A stretch of DNA of 64,000 bases from Patiriisocius_A hiemis. GTDB lineage: Bacteria; Bacteroidota; Bacteroidia; Flavobacteriales; Flavobacteriaceae. Each line of letters begins with the position of its first letter. Position 1 is the first letter of the stretch. The DNA lies in contig NZ_JAVRHZ010000002.1 of the NCBI RefSeq assembly GCF_031846325.1, positions 310,001-374,000 of the forward strand, read 5' to 3'. The notes under the pieces are model-generated. The model was not told the DNA's origin. It did no database searches and saw nothing but the letters and a program-made list of their open reading frames with translations. Below are positions 1 through 8,716 of the stretch, one piece after another. The translations under genes were made by a program, and so were the position numbers.

Positions 1-1
1 T

Positions 2-406
2 ATTTTACTTTTTGAAGGAGGAAAGTCATTAGAGAGCAATAAACATATAGTAAAAACTGGTGTTGACGGGGTTATGAGAATACTTTCTGAAAAGAATATG
101 TTAGCAGATGAGTTTTCGGCACCTTCAAAACCTGAAAGTATTATACTTATTGAAAGCAGTAAGTGGATAAGAGCACAAAAAAGTGGGTTACTACATGTTA
201 AAATTGATTGTAACAAACATGTTGAAAAAGGAGAGTTTCTTGCCACCATTACAGACCCCTATGGAACCATGCGCTTTAAGGTTTTAGCGCCTAATGAAGG
301 GTATATTATAAATGTAAATCACGCTCCTATTGTATATCAAGGAGATGCTATTTTTCATATTTCTACTAAGGATTCTATATATAATAATGGACAAACAAGC
401 GCTTAG
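2..406 (+). CDS. Succinylglutamate desuccinylase/aspartoacylase family protein, C-terminal part
   Basis: The reading frame is open from the first bases of the window, so the N-terminus with the zinc site lies outside and only about 134 residues are visible. The visible part contains FEGG and TGVDGVMRIL, followed by a beta-rich tail (residues ~50-125) resembling the C-terminal domain of the AstE/AspA (M14-like) deacylase family. Members remove acyl groups from amino-acid or peptide-like substrates; the substrate here cannot be told. It overlaps the next gene by 20 nt, so the two are probably co-transcribed. The family call rests on general resemblance. Confidence 0.7.
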   Translation: MLLFEGGKSLESNKHIVKTGVDGVMRILSEKNMLADEFSAPSKPESIILIESSKWIRAQKSGLLHVKIDCNKHVEKGEFLATITDPYGTMRFKVLAPNEGYIINVNHAPIVYQGDAIFHISTKDSIYNNGQTSA

Positions 407-947
407 AAAAAAGTATCTAAAACGTAGAGAAGAACTTTCAGAAAATGAAATTGACGAAAGAAGTCTAGCTATTGCAAACAAAGCCTTAGAGCTCAATATT
501 TGGGATAAAACCTATTATCATATTTTTTTACCTATTGAAAGCAAAAAAGAAATAGACACCTCCTATCTATTACATATTTTACAAGGCAGAGATAAAAGCA
601 TTATCATTCCAAAAGCTAATTTTGAGACAGGGGAAATGTCACATTACTTACTACAAGAAAATACCAAGCTTGTGGCTTCAAAATATGGGATTCCTGAGCC
701 TGAAGAGGGAATAATAGTAACAGAAAAACAGCTAGAAGTTGTATTTGTACCTCTCTTGGTATATGACTCATCTGGAAATAGGATTGGATACGGAAAAGGA
801 TTTTACGACCGTTTTTTAGCAAAATGCGCTGAGAACTGTTTGTTTATTGGGCTTTCTTTCTTCTCTCCAGAAGAAAAAATACTCTATGAAAACATAGATA
901 TTCCCTTACATTATTGTATAACTCCAGAAAAAATCTATTCATTTTAA
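387..947 (+). CDS. 5-formyltetrahydrofolate cyclo-ligase
   Basis: About 186 residues, the usual length for the family. The enzyme converts 5-formyl-THF to 5,10-methenyl-THF using ATP in the cytoplasm, returning this folate to one-carbon metabolism. The diagnostic C-terminal motif RIGYGKGFYDRFL (about residues 130-145) is clear, and the N-terminus MDKQALRKKYLKRREEL is the typical basic helix. The frame stays open to an ATG at 330, but the extra 19 residues are hydrophobic and unlike the family, so the ATG at 387 is preferred. It overlaps the end of the aspartoacylase-like gene. Confidence 0.92.
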   Translation: MDKQALRKKYLKRREELSENEIDERSLAIANKALELNIWDKTYYHIFLPIESKKEIDTSYLLHILQGRDKSIIIPKANFETGEMSHYLLQENTKLVASKYGIPEPEEGIIVTEKQLEVVFVPLLVYDSSGNRIGYGKGFYDRFLAKCAENCLFIGLSFFSPEEKILYENIDIPLHYCITPEKIYSF

Positions 948-1003
948 AAAAATGGTTATATATTTAGAGTCGTTTTAATAAGTAACAACTAAATAAACCA
1001 ATT

Positions 1004-1282
1004 ATGGAAACACAAAACAATCCTGCTGGAAGTCCACCAGATAATAACTTAGTTTGGGCTATATTATGTACCGTACTTTGCTGCCTACCATTAGGTATCG
1101 TTGCAATTATAAAATCTACTAAAGTTAAAGAGCTTTGGCTACAAGGAGATCATGCTGGAGCGCAAAAAGCAGCAGACGATGCTAAGAAATACTCTATGTG
1201 GGGTGCAGGTATTGGTCTAATTATAGTTGTATTATATATTATTTTAGTAGTTGTACTTGGTGTAGCTGGAGGCGGTTACTAG
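1004..1282 (+). CDS. CD225/dispanin-like small membrane protein (copy 1)
   Basis: 92 residues with the CD225/dispanin layout: a Pro/Asn-rich N-terminus (PPDNNLVWAIL), a first membrane segment ending in the CCLPLGIVAII motif (residues ~19-36), a conserved cytoplasmic loop with LWLQGDHAGAQKAADDAKKYS, and a second membrane segment (~65-88). The family includes eukaryotic IFITM proteins; bacterial members have no assigned function. It is paralogous to the next gene, with about 60% of positions shared by eye across the first 65 residues. A strong terminator follows it. Confidence 0.85.
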   Translation: METQNNPAGSPPDNNLVWAILCTVLCCLPLGIVAIIKSTKVKELWLQGDHAGAQKAADDAKKYSMWGAGIGLIIVVLYIILVVVLGVAGGGY

Positions 1283-1306
1283 AAATAAATTAAAATCATA
1301 CTTTTG

Positions 1307-1337
1307 AGCTCTCTAAAGTTTTTTAGAGAGCTTTTTT
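1307..1337 (+). terminator. Rho-independent terminator after the first CD225 gene
   Basis: Perfect 11-bp stem AGCTCTCTAAA / TTTAGAGAGCT around a 4-nt loop, followed by six T residues. It ends only 19 nt before the start codon of the second CD225 gene. Confidence 0.88.
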
Positions 1338-1356
1338 AATGTAATTATTTTTTAAA

Positions 1357-1635
1357 ATGTATAACAAAGATCAAATGCCTCCACCAGACAATAATCTTGT
1401 ATGGGCTATACTTGCAACTGTTTTATGTTGTATTCCTCTTGGTATTGTGGCTATTATTAAAGCCTCTAAAGTAGAGCAACTTTGGTATCAAGGCAGGCAT
1501 GAAGAAGCTCAAAAAGCAGCAGATGATGCAAAAAAATGGAGCATCTATAGCGCATTAAGTGTAGGGCTTATTTTTGTTGTTTATATTTTAATTATGCTAT
1601 TTGTAGTATTAATTAATGGAGTAGATGGTTTCTAA
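1357..1635 (+). CDS. CD225/dispanin-like small membrane protein (copy 2)
   Basis: 92 residues, a paralogue of the preceding gene. It shows the same PPDNNLVWAIL start, a CCIPLGIVAII membrane segment, the loop LWYQGRHEEAQKAADDAKKWS and a second hydrophobic segment. The N-terminal extension is shorter and more polar (MYNKDQM). It overlaps the following DUF2752 gene by 11 nt, so these two are translationally linked. CD225, TM2 and DUF2752 proteins often neighbour each other in Bacteroidota; what they do together is unknown. Confidence 0.85.
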   Translation: MYNKDQMPPPDNNLVWAILATVLCCIPLGIVAIIKASKVEQLWYQGRHEEAQKAADDAKKWSIYSALSVGLIFVVYILIMLFVVLINGVDGF

Positions 1636-2038
1636 AAGGCTTCTTGTTGTATTAGTTATAATCTTTAGCATAGTTGGGCTACTAACAATCTATTATTTTA
1701 ATAACCCTTCAGAACATTCTTTTTTTATTCCATGTCCCTTCAAATTTGCAACAGGCTATCATTGTCCTGGTTGTGGGTCACAAAGGGCTATTCATCAATT
1801 ATTACACTTAGATATTGCAGCGGCTTTTAGGCTTAATCCGCTAATGGTGCTATCATTACCGTTAATATTTTGGGGGTTAGGTATTATGATTTGGAACTAT
1901 ATCTACCAAACTGAATATCGCGTTTGGCTTTTTTATAATAAATACTTTATTTATGGATATTTTGGGCTTGCAGTAGTTTATTGGGTAGTAAGAAATCTTC
2001 CCTATTATCCATTTAACTTACTCGCACCAAATTCTTGA
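1625..2038 (+). CDS. DUF2752 domain membrane protein
   Basis: 137 residues with an N-terminal membrane segment (residues ~5-27), then the DUF2752 signature: FFIPCPFKFATGYHCPGCGSQRA (written here as one motif: Cys residues near 37, 46 and 49 with the CPGCGSQRA core) and a second part L-H-L-D-I-A-A-A-F-R-L-N-P. Two more membrane segments follow (~77-93 and ~110-127). The CPGCGSQR motif suggests a metal- or thiol-based site at the membrane, but no function is established. It overlaps the second CD225 gene. Confidence 0.85.
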   Translation: MVSKRLLVVLVIIFSIVGLLTIYYFNNPSEHSFFIPCPFKFATGYHCPGCGSQRAIHQLLHLDIAAAFRLNPLMVLSLPLIFWGLGIMIWNYIYQTEYRVWLFYNKYFIYGYFGLAVVYWVVRNLPYYPFNLLAPNS

Positions 2039-2105
2039 TTTGTAAGTTTTTTCTTTCAATTTAATAATATTTTATTATATTGCAATCCCCAAATTGAAAT
2101 GAATT

Positions 2106-3242
2106 ATGAGCTTTTTAGCACAAAAAAGAAGTAAAGTCTTCTTAGATACTGCTAAAGTTGTGCCCCTGAATCGTACTAATCTTAGTGATTTCTATTACAA
2201 AGAACTGGCGACCATGACTGGTTCTGGAGGATGGAGCATAAACTTTAAAGAAAAAACTAGCACATTAGACCATGAAGCTAGAAAAATACTTAGATTACCC
2301 TCTTCGTATAAAACTACTCCAAAAGGAGCATTATCTTTCTATACCAAAAAACACAAAAATAAAGCAATGTCGCTCTTTTTAAAGTGTAGTAAAGGAACTC
2401 CCTTTAAGACAACGATAAAAATGGTGCGGTATGATAAAAAGAAGTTTTGGGCAAAAGCAATTGGAAAACCCATTTTTGATAGCTCTAATAATATAATTGG
2501 TCTTCAGGGAGTATTTCAAGATATAACCGAAGAGGTTAAACAAAAAAAGAAGCTTAAAAAAACCAAAAAATTAGTTACCAAGCAGAAAAATCAGATAATA
2601 AATTTTTCAAAAATTATCTCTCACAATTTAAAGTCTCAAGCCGGAAATCTTGAAATGACTCTAGAGCTTTTAAAATACACTAATGACATTTCAGAAAAAG
2701 AAGAACTAAATGGCAACATATCTGCAATATCTAGTAGTTTAAATGAAACACTTACTCAGCTAAATGAACTACTTATAATTCAACATAAAGCTAAGTTACC
2801 TAAACAAAAAATTGAGTTTTCTCAAATACTAGGCAAGATTCACAAAGAGTATCAAGAGGAAATCGAAGAGTTTGGCGTTGAGATATTCTCAGATTTTTCT
2901 GAAGTTACAGAGGTTAAATACATCCCAAGTTTTCTTGAAAATATTTTTAGAAAATTGATTTCTAACGCTATAAAGTACCGCTCAAAAGATAGGACTCTTG
3001 GTCTAGACATATTTACTTTTAAAGAAAATGGAAAGAAATGCTTGCTTTTTAAAGACAATGGGGTAGGAATTGCAAGTACAAAGGTTAACAACATTTTTAA
3101 CCTATACACTAAAGAAGAAAACCCAGAAAATGAGCTAAAAACAAGTCTTTTTGTACTTAAAAATCAGATTGAAGCTCTTAATGGTTCAATAGTAGCGACT
3201 AGTGTAGAGGGACAGGGTACAACTTTTAAAATATTATTCTAA
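2106..3242 (+). CDS. Soluble PAS-domain sensor histidine kinase
   Basis: 378 residues without a membrane segment. A PAS-like domain spans residues ~35-142 and ends in the PAC-type FQDITEEVKQ. A lysine-rich coiled linker leads to the phosphoacceptor helix FSKIISHNLKS with His173, and an HATPase domain (~270-378) shows the N box LISNAIKYRS and G1 box DNGVGIA. It probably senses a cytoplasmic signal through PAS and phosphorylates a response regulator. No response regulator gene lies beside it. Its stop codon overlaps the stop of lspA on the other strand by 9 nt. Confidence 0.85.
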   Translation: MSFLAQKRSKVFLDTAKVVPLNRTNLSDFYYKELATMTGSGGWSINFKEKTSTLDHEARKILRLPSSYKTTPKGALSFYTKKHKNKAMSLFLKCSKGTPFKTTIKMVRYDKKKFWAKAIGKPIFDSSNNIIGLQGVFQDITEEVKQKKKLKKTKKLVTKQKNQIINFSKIISHNLKSQAGNLEMTLELLKYTNDISEKEELNGNISAISSSLNETLTQLNELLIIQHKAKLPKQKIEFSQILGKIHKEYQEEIEEFGVEIFSDFSEVTEVKYIPSFLENIFRKLISNAIKYRSKDRTLGLDIFTFKENGKKCLLFKDNGVGIASTKVNNIFNLYTKEENPENELKTSLFVLKNQIEALNGSIVATSVEGQGTTFKILF

Positions 3243-3887
3243 GTTAGTTGCCTTAACTTTTTCTATATTATTACTTTCCTTTTCTTCTTCTTTCTTAGGA
3301 AAAGCTCTCTTATTAAATAATAATAGTAAAATTACACCAATGCTTATCGAAGAGTCTGCAATATTAAAAACAGGTTCAAAAAAGATAAAGTACTTTCCTC
3401 CAAAAAACGGAATCCATTCTGGCAATACTCCATCCCAAAGTGGAAAATAGAGCATATCTACAACTTTACCATAAAAAACACCTGCATAACCACCTCCCTC
3501 GGGCAAAAAGTGTGCTACTTGAGCTGTACTATGGTCAAACAAAACTCCATAAAAAACAGAATCGATAATGTTACCAAAAGCTCCCGCAAAGATTAATGCA
3601 ACACATAGGGTTAATATTTTTGGTGCATTTTTTCTAACAGTATCCCAAAGCCAATATCCAATTCCCACAATTGCAATAAGTCTAAATAATGTTAAAAATA
3701 ACTTCCCATATTCTCCAGGTATTTTTGCTCCCCATGCCATTCCTGGGTTTTCAACAAAGTGAATTTTAAACCAATCAAACACCTCAACCTCTTCTCCTAG
3801 AGCAAAATTAGTTTTTATGTAAATCTTTGATATTTGATCAATTAATAAAATAACAAAGATGATTATTGAAGCTTTTTTTAATGACAT
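3234..3887 (-). CDS. lspA: Lipoprotein signal peptidase (signal peptidase II)
   Basis: 217 residues from the ATG at 3887. An in-frame ATG 45 nt upstream would add a polar 15-residue leader unlike the family. The inner-membrane aspartic protease removes signal peptides from diacylglyceryl-modified prolipoproteins. Catalytic aspartates are in VVD (Asp144) and FNIAD (Asp178), and the GNIID motif (~105-109) is present. Insertions between GNIID and VVD and before FNIAD make it longer than the ~165-residue enterobacterial enzyme, as is usual in Bacteroidota. The window encodes several lipobox proteins that could be substrates. It lies downstream of ileS and the DksA-like gene. Confidence 0.93.
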   Translation of the reverse strand: MSLKKASIIIFVILLIDQISKIYIKTNFALGEEVEVFDWFKIHFVENPGMAWGAKIPGEYGKLFLTLFRLIAIVGIGYWLWDTVRKNAPKILTLCVALIFAGAFGNIIDSVFYGVLFDHSTAQVAHFLPEGGGYAGVFYGKVVDMLYFPLWDGVLPEWIPFFGGKYFIFFEPVFNIADSSISIGVILLLLFNKRAFPKKEEEKESNNIEKVKATNLE

Positions 3888-3943
3888 AGGTGAAATTCTA
3901 GAAAGTGGTTTACACACACTTGTAAACGGCAAAAATAGGAATA

Positions 3944-4573
3944 TTATTTGGTTTCTAATAGTTCAATATCCCCTGATAAACTGGTAGCATAAATAACAAA
4001 TCTATTGCCATTTAGAAGTTCATTTTTTACTATACCATTTTGAGAGGTAGCTGCTCCAGAGACATCTATTTTACTAGCCTTTACAGAAATGTTCCCTGTG
4101 CTTGTTTTAATATCTCCATCACCAATAAAACTATCTAATGTAATAGCTCCACCGTCTGTTTCTGCATAAAAGAAACCAAAAGTTCCCATTCCTTCTATAA
4201 ATGCATTTTTTGAAGTAATACTAACAAATAAGTCTTTGGGTACTTTTATTTCTAGGGTGACCGAAAGTACTTTATGAGCCGCTAATTTGTCATTGTGGCG
4301 TTCAAAAAAGGGAGTGAAAGCAGGGGCTACTAGCAAAGCTTCATTTTGCTGAAAAACCTCTAACAGAACACTTTCGTGGTACTCTCCTTCAATATTGAGA
4401 TTAATTTTTATTGTTTCTCTTTTTTCTGAAATCACTTTGATTAGAGAAGCTTCATGTCCATTAATTACAACACTCGTAAAAGGTGCTGCATCAAACTCCT
4501 TTTGAAGCTTCTTTTGAGAAAGTGCTTTAAAAGAAAGAAAAGTTAATAGTAAGACTAATACTCTTTTATTCAT
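3944..4573 (-). CDS. Secreted protein with DUF4097-like beta repeats
   Basis: 209 residues with an N-terminal signal peptide (MNKRVLVLLLTFLSFKALSQ). The second half (~115-205) consists of short beta strands such as GGAITLDSFIGDGDIKTSTG and SLSGDIELLE, which resemble DUF4097/putative adhesin solenoids. Function is unknown. It lies between the DksA-like gene and lspA. A terminator-like hairpin lies directly against its start codon, leaving no room for a separate promoter after the hairpin. Confidence 0.7.
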   Translation of the reverse strand: MNKRVLVLLLTFLSFKALSQKKLQKEFDAAPFTSVVINGHEASLIKVISEKRETIKINLNIEGEYHESVLLEVFQQNEALLVAPAFTPFFERHNDKLAAHKVLSVTLEIKVPKDLFVSITSKNAFIEGMGTFGFFYAETDGGAITLDSFIGDGDIKTSTGNISVKASKIDVSGAATSQNGIVKNELLNGNRFVIYATSLSGDIELLETK

Positions 4574-4580
4574 ATAATTA

Positions 4581-4632
4581 AAAAAACCTCAAAGGGTTTA
4601 CGTTATCATTTTGACATAAACACCCATGAGGC
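4581..4632 (-). terminator. Terminator-like hairpin after the DksA-like gene, abutting the next start codon
   Basis: On the minus strand CCTCA...TGAGG pairs outside and GTTTA...TAAAC inside, making an interrupted stem followed by six or more T residues. The T tract ends about 7 nt before the ATG of the next minus-strand gene. It may act as a terminator or as a leaky attenuator. Confidence 0.6.
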
Positions 4633-4704
4633 TATATTATTTAAGAAGTCTGCTTTGCAGCCGGATACGTTTTTAAACGCATTATTTTAAAAATACTAGC
4701 TCAC

Positions 4705-5088
4705 TTACTTCTGCATGTTCTTTGCCTCAATACTTAGGGTAGCATGAGGAACTAACTTTAAACGCTCTGGGTTTATTAGTTTTCCTGTAACTCTACAAAC
4801 ACCATACGTTTTATTTTCAATACGAATTAACGCATTTTTAAGATCACGAATAAACTTTTCTTGACGGATTGCCAATTGAGAGGATGTTTCTTTACTCATT
4901 ACTTCACTCCCTTCGTCAAATGCTTTAAATGTAGGTGAAGTGTCATCTGTACCATTATTACTATCATTACGGTATGCACTTTCTATAAGCTCTAACTGTT
5001 CTTGTGCTTTTTCAATTTTTTCTATGATAAGGACTTTAAATTCTTCTAATTCTGCGTCGCTGTATCTGTTTTTTACATCTTCTGCCAT
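4705..5088 (-). CDS. TraR/DksA-family protein with degenerate zinc finger
   Basis: 127 residues: an N-terminal coiled coil (~10-95) followed by the DksA C-terminal fold YGVCRVTGKLINPERLKLVPHATLSIEA, read here as residues 95-122. DksA binds the RNA polymerase secondary channel and modulates initiation. The four zinc positions would be 98, 101, 119 and 122; only Cys98 remains and the others are Thr, Ser and Ala, so zinc binding is unlikely. Cys-poor DksA variants are known. It sits 11 nt after ileS and is probably co-transcribed with it. Confidence 0.85.
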   Translation of the reverse strand: MAEDVKNRYSDAELEEFKVLIIEKIEKAQEQLELIESAYRNDSNNGTDDTSPTFKAFDEGSEVMSKETSSQLAIRQEKFIRDLKNALIRIENKTYGVCRVTGKLINPERLKLVPHATLSIEAKNMQK

Positions 5089-5099
5089 AATTCTATCGT

Positions 5100-8000
5100 T
5101 TAATGTTTTTTTATTTCAAGTTGAGTTGCAATTTCATCAAAAGCAATTTCTGTTCCATTGCTTATTTCATCCTCAAATTGCAATACTTCGGTTAAAGTTT
5201 CTTGTTTAATATACTCAATATTTTGTGATACTGCTAACTCTAAGGCGTCTTCCTTTTTAATTTTAATTGCTACTTTATCGGTTACTTCAAAGCCTGAATC
5301 TTTTCTAATATTTTGAATTCGATTAACTAGTTCTCTAGCAATACCTTCATTTTTAAGTTCTGGAGTAATTGTAATATCTAGTGCAACTGTCACTCCGTTT
5401 GCATTAGCTACTAACCAACCTTCTATGTCTTGAGAACTAATAAGCACATCATCTACTGTTATAGTGGTTGGCATATTGTTAACCACAATCTCTATTTCAC
5501 CATTTTTCTCAATTACAGCAATTTGCTCTTGATCAAAACCTGAAATTGCACCAGCAACTAACTTCATGTCCTTACCAAAACGAGGGCCTAGTTTTTTAAA
5601 GTCTGGTTTTATTTGTTTCACTAGTATTCCAGAACCTTCATCTATAAGCTCAATTTCTTTTACATTTACTTCAGACTTAATTAAATCTGAAACCGCTAAA
5701 ATTTCTTCTTTTTCTGAAGCTTCCAATACTGGAATCATAATTTTCTGAAGCGGTTGTCTCACTTTAATCTTCTCTCGCTGTCTCAACGACAATACTAAAG
5801 AAGATATTGTTTGTGCCTTTTGCATCTTATGCTCAAGTACTTTGTCTATGTAAGACGTATCTGCAACAGGAAAGTTACTTAAATGTACCGATTTTTCTCC
5901 ACCCATACTAGTGCCTGAGGTTAAATCTTTATACAACCTATCCATAAAGAATGGAGCAATGGGCGCTCCTAATTGGGCTACGGTAACTAAACAAGTATGT
6001 AGTGTTTGGTAAGCAGATATTTTATCTTGAGCATACTCTCCTTTCCAATAGCGTCTTCTACTTAAACGAACAAACCAATTACTTAAGTTTTCTTGCACAA
6101 ACTCATTTATTGCACGAGCTGCTCTAGTGGGTTCGTAGTCGGTAAAAGCATTATCTACTTTACCAATTAACGTATGTAATTCTGAAAGTATCCAACGGTC
6201 TATTTCTGGTCTATCTTCTAATGGGATATCTGCTTCTGTAAACTCAAAATTATCAAGATTTGCATATAAACTGAAGAAACTATACGTATTGTAAAGAGTC
6301 CCAAAGAACTTATTACGTACCTCAGCAATACCATCACTATCAAATTTTAAGTTATCCCATGGGTTTGCATTACTAATCATGTACCAGCGTGTAGCATCTG
6401 GGCCATATTGAGCTAGCGTTTCAAAAGGGTCTACTGCATTTCCTAAACGTTTAGACATCTTTTGCCCGTTTTTATCTAACACCAAACCATTGGACACAAC
6501 ATTTTTATACGCTACATCATCAAAAATCATAGTAGCAATAGCATGTAATGTATAAAACCAACCTCTGGTTTGGTCAACACCTTCAGCAATGAAATCGGCT
6601 TTACGCCAAGTATTTTCTACTTTTTCTTTGTTTTCAAAAGGGTAATGCCATTGTGCATAAGGCATAGAACCACTATCAAACCAAACATCTATAAGATCTG
6701 CTTCACGTTTCATGGGTTTTCCACTTGGAGAAACAAGGGTAATGGTATCTACAATGTTTTTATGAAGGTCTACTCTTTCATAATTTTCTTCAGAAAAATC
6801 ACCTGCCTCAAAAGCTTCAAAAATATCTGCTTTCATTACTCCAGCAGCAACGGCTTTTCCCATTTCGGCTTTTAATTCTTTAATAGAACCAACACAGATT
6901 TCTTCTTTTCCATCTTCGGTTCTCCACAACGGTAACGGGATTCCCCAGTAACGTGAACGTGATAAGTTCCAATCATTTGCATTAGCAAGCCAATTACCAA
7001 ATCGTCCTTCACCCGTAGCTTTTGGTTTCCAGTTTATAGTTTGGTTTAGCTCGAACATACGGTCTTTAAAGCTGGTTGCTTTTATAAACCAGGAGTCTAA
7101 TGGGTAGTATAAAATTGGTTTATCGGTACGCCAACAGTTAGGGTAACTATGTACGTATTTCTCAACTTTAAAGGCTTTGTTTTCGGTTTTAAGTTTAATG
7201 GCGATTTCTACATCTACACTCTTTTCTGGTGCTTCCCCATCCTTGTAATACTCATTTTTAACGTACTTGCCAGCAAACTCTCCCATTTCGGGTCTAAATT
7301 TACCTTGTAGATTAACCAGCGGTACTAAATTATCGTTTTCATCTTTCACTAATAAAGGCGGTACCTCTGGAGTTGCTTGTTTTGCTACTAAGGCATCATC
7401 TGCTCCAAAAGTTGGTGCGGTGTGAACAATACCTGTACCGTCTTCGGTAGTAACAAAATCTCCTGCAATTACTCTAAAAGCGTTTTCTGGATTATCATTA
7501 GGTAATGCATAATCTAACAACTGCTCGTAACGGATATCTAAAAGGTCTTTTCCTTTACATTCAGCAGCTATAAAAAATGGTATTTTCTTTTCTTCTTTTT
7601 TATAGTTTGTTAGAACCGAAAGGTCTTCGGTTTGTTCATACTTTCCAGTAAACTGTTTTGCAACTAGGTTTTTTGCTAAGATTACATGAACTGGCTCAAA
7701 AGTATATTGATTATAGGTAGCCACTACAACATAATCAATGTTAGCGCCAACTGTTAATGCTGTATTACTTGGCAATGTCCAAGGCGTTGTAGTCCAAGCA
7801 AGGAAGTGAAGATGGTCATATTTTTTAAGAAACCCCGGAAGTGTTTCTTCTTTTGTTTTAAACTGAGCTACAACTGTAGTATCGGTTACGTCTTGATAGG
7901 TTCCTGGCTGGTTTAACTCATGAGAGCTTAGTCCCGTTCCTGCTTTAGGAGAGTATGGTTGTATAGTATAACCTTTGTATAAAAGGTCTTTGTTGTATAT

Positions 8001-8501
8001 CTGCTTAAGTAACCACCACACCGTCTCCATGTATTTAGACTTGTAAGTAATGTATGGGTCTTCCATATCCACCCAATAACCATAACTTTCAGTCACTTTG
8101 TTCCAAACATCGGTGTAACGCATTACAGCTTTTCTACATGCTGCATTATAATCTTCAACAGATATTTTTTTACCAATATCTTCTTTAGTGATGCCCAATT
8201 CTTTCTCAACTCCTAGTTCAATAGGCAAACCATGTGTGTCCCATCCTGCTTTTCTATCTACTTTAAAACCTTTTTGGGTTTTATAACGGCAAAAAATATC
8301 TTTTATAGCACGTGCCATTACGTGATGAATTCCGGGCAATCCGTTTGCAGATGGAGGCCCTTCAAAAAACACAAAAGGAGTCGCTCCTTCACGAATAGAA
8401 ATACTCTCTTCAAAAATGTTTTCACGTTTCCAAAAGTCTAGTATTTCTTCTCCTAATTTTGGGAGATTTAATCCATTGTATTCTTTAAAATTCTTGCTCA
8501 T
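5100..8501 (-). CDS. ileS: Isoleucyl-tRNA synthetase
   Basis: 1133 residues, the longer class with an extended C-terminal region. It charges tRNA-Ile with isoleucine in the cytoplasm. The class I signatures are visible: HIGH variant GIHH at residues 57-60 after EGPPSANGLP, and KMSKRLGN in the catalytic core past the editing domain. The editing (CP1) domain with WTTTPWTLPSNTAL is intact. The C-terminal part follows the anticodon-binding helices. It leads a minus-strand set with the DksA-like gene and lspA. Confidence 0.97.
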   Translation of the reverse strand: MSKNFKEYNGLNLPKLGEEILDFWKRENIFEESISIREGATPFVFFEGPPSANGLPGIHHVMARAIKDIFCRYKTQKGFKVDRKAGWDTHGLPIELGVEKELGITKEDIGKKISVEDYNAACRKAVMRYTDVWNKVTESYGYWVDMEDPYITYKSKYMETVWWLLKQIYNKDLLYKGYTIQPYSPKAGTGLSSHELNQPGTYQDVTDTTVVAQFKTKEETLPGFLKKYDHLHFLAWTTTPWTLPSNTALTVGANIDYVVVATYNQYTFEPVHVILAKNLVAKQFTGKYEQTEDLSVLTNYKKEEKKIPFFIAAECKGKDLLDIRYEQLLDYALPNDNPENAFRVIAGDFVTTEDGTGIVHTAPTFGADDALVAKQATPEVPPLLVKDENDNLVPLVNLQGKFRPEMGEFAGKYVKNEYYKDGEAPEKSVDVEIAIKLKTENKAFKVEKYVHSYPNCWRTDKPILYYPLDSWFIKATSFKDRMFELNQTINWKPKATGEGRFGNWLANANDWNLSRSRYWGIPLPLWRTEDGKEEICVGSIKELKAEMGKAVAAGVMKADIFEAFEAGDFSEENYERVDLHKNIVDTITLVSPSGKPMKREADLIDVWFDSGSMPYAQWHYPFENKEKVENTWRKADFIAEGVDQTRGWFYTLHAIATMIFDDVAYKNVVSNGLVLDKNGQKMSKRLGNAVDPFETLAQYGPDATRWYMISNANPWDNLKFDSDGIAEVRNKFFGTLYNTYSFFSLYANLDNFEFTEADIPLEDRPEIDRWILSELHTLIGKVDNAFTDYEPTRAARAINEFVQENLSNWFVRLSRRRYWKGEYAQDKISAYQTLHTCLVTVAQLGAPIAPFFMDRLYKDLTSGTSMGGEKSVHLSNFPVADTSYIDKVLEHKMQKAQTISSLVLSLRQREKIKVRQPLQKIMIPVLEASEKEEILAVSDLIKSEVNVKEIELIDEGSGILVKQIKPDFKKLGPRFGKDMKLVAGAISGFDQEQIAVIEKNGEIEIVVNNMPTTITVDDVLISSQDIEGWLVANANGVTVALDITITPELKNEGIARELVNRIQNIRKDSGFEVTDKVAIKIKKEDALELAVSQNIEYIKQETLTEVLQFEDEISNGTEIAFDEIATQLEIKKH

Positions 8502-8572
8502 ATCTATCGCCCTTTTTTGAGGGTTAAGTAGTTAAAATTCAACACTTCCCAACACCTTGGTTAGGCAGGATG

Positions 8573-8580
8573 CGAAAGTA
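8573..8580 (-). promoter_or_regulatory. Possible -7 box for ileS (TACTTTCG)
   Basis: TACTTTCG differs at one position from the Bacteroidota consensus TAnnTTTG and lies 72 nt upstream of the ileS ATG. No convincing -33 TTG was found at the usual spacing. Confidence 0.35.
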
Positions 8581-8716
8581 CTAAATTTTGAATTAATTTA
8601 CTATGTGCAAATACAGCAAATAACAGTTTGATAAAATCTCTCTTCTTTCAGTTTTTAAATCTAAAACTTCACAATAATTCTAATTTGTATATTTACTGAA
8701 ATCAACACTCACGCCA

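Noticed and set aside
330..386. Longer N-terminus for the 5-formyl-THF cyclo-ligase
   Set aside because: Would add 19 hydrophobic residues foreign to the family and increase overlap with the upstream gene.
6570..6875. 101-codon ORF antisense to ileS
   Set aside because: It lies wholly inside a conserved synthetase gene, has an unlikely amino-acid make-up and no start context.
8608..8610. -33 TTG elements paired with several -7 boxes
   Set aside because: At ileS, hemH and the enoyl-CoA hydratase gene the nearest TTG lies 27 nt from the -7 box, outside the usual 17-23 nt, so no -33 element was annotated.
8502..8716. Possible T-box or other riboswitch upstream of ileS
   Set aside because: No T-box sequence, specifier loop or terminator/antiterminator pair could be found; only short A/T-rich pairings.
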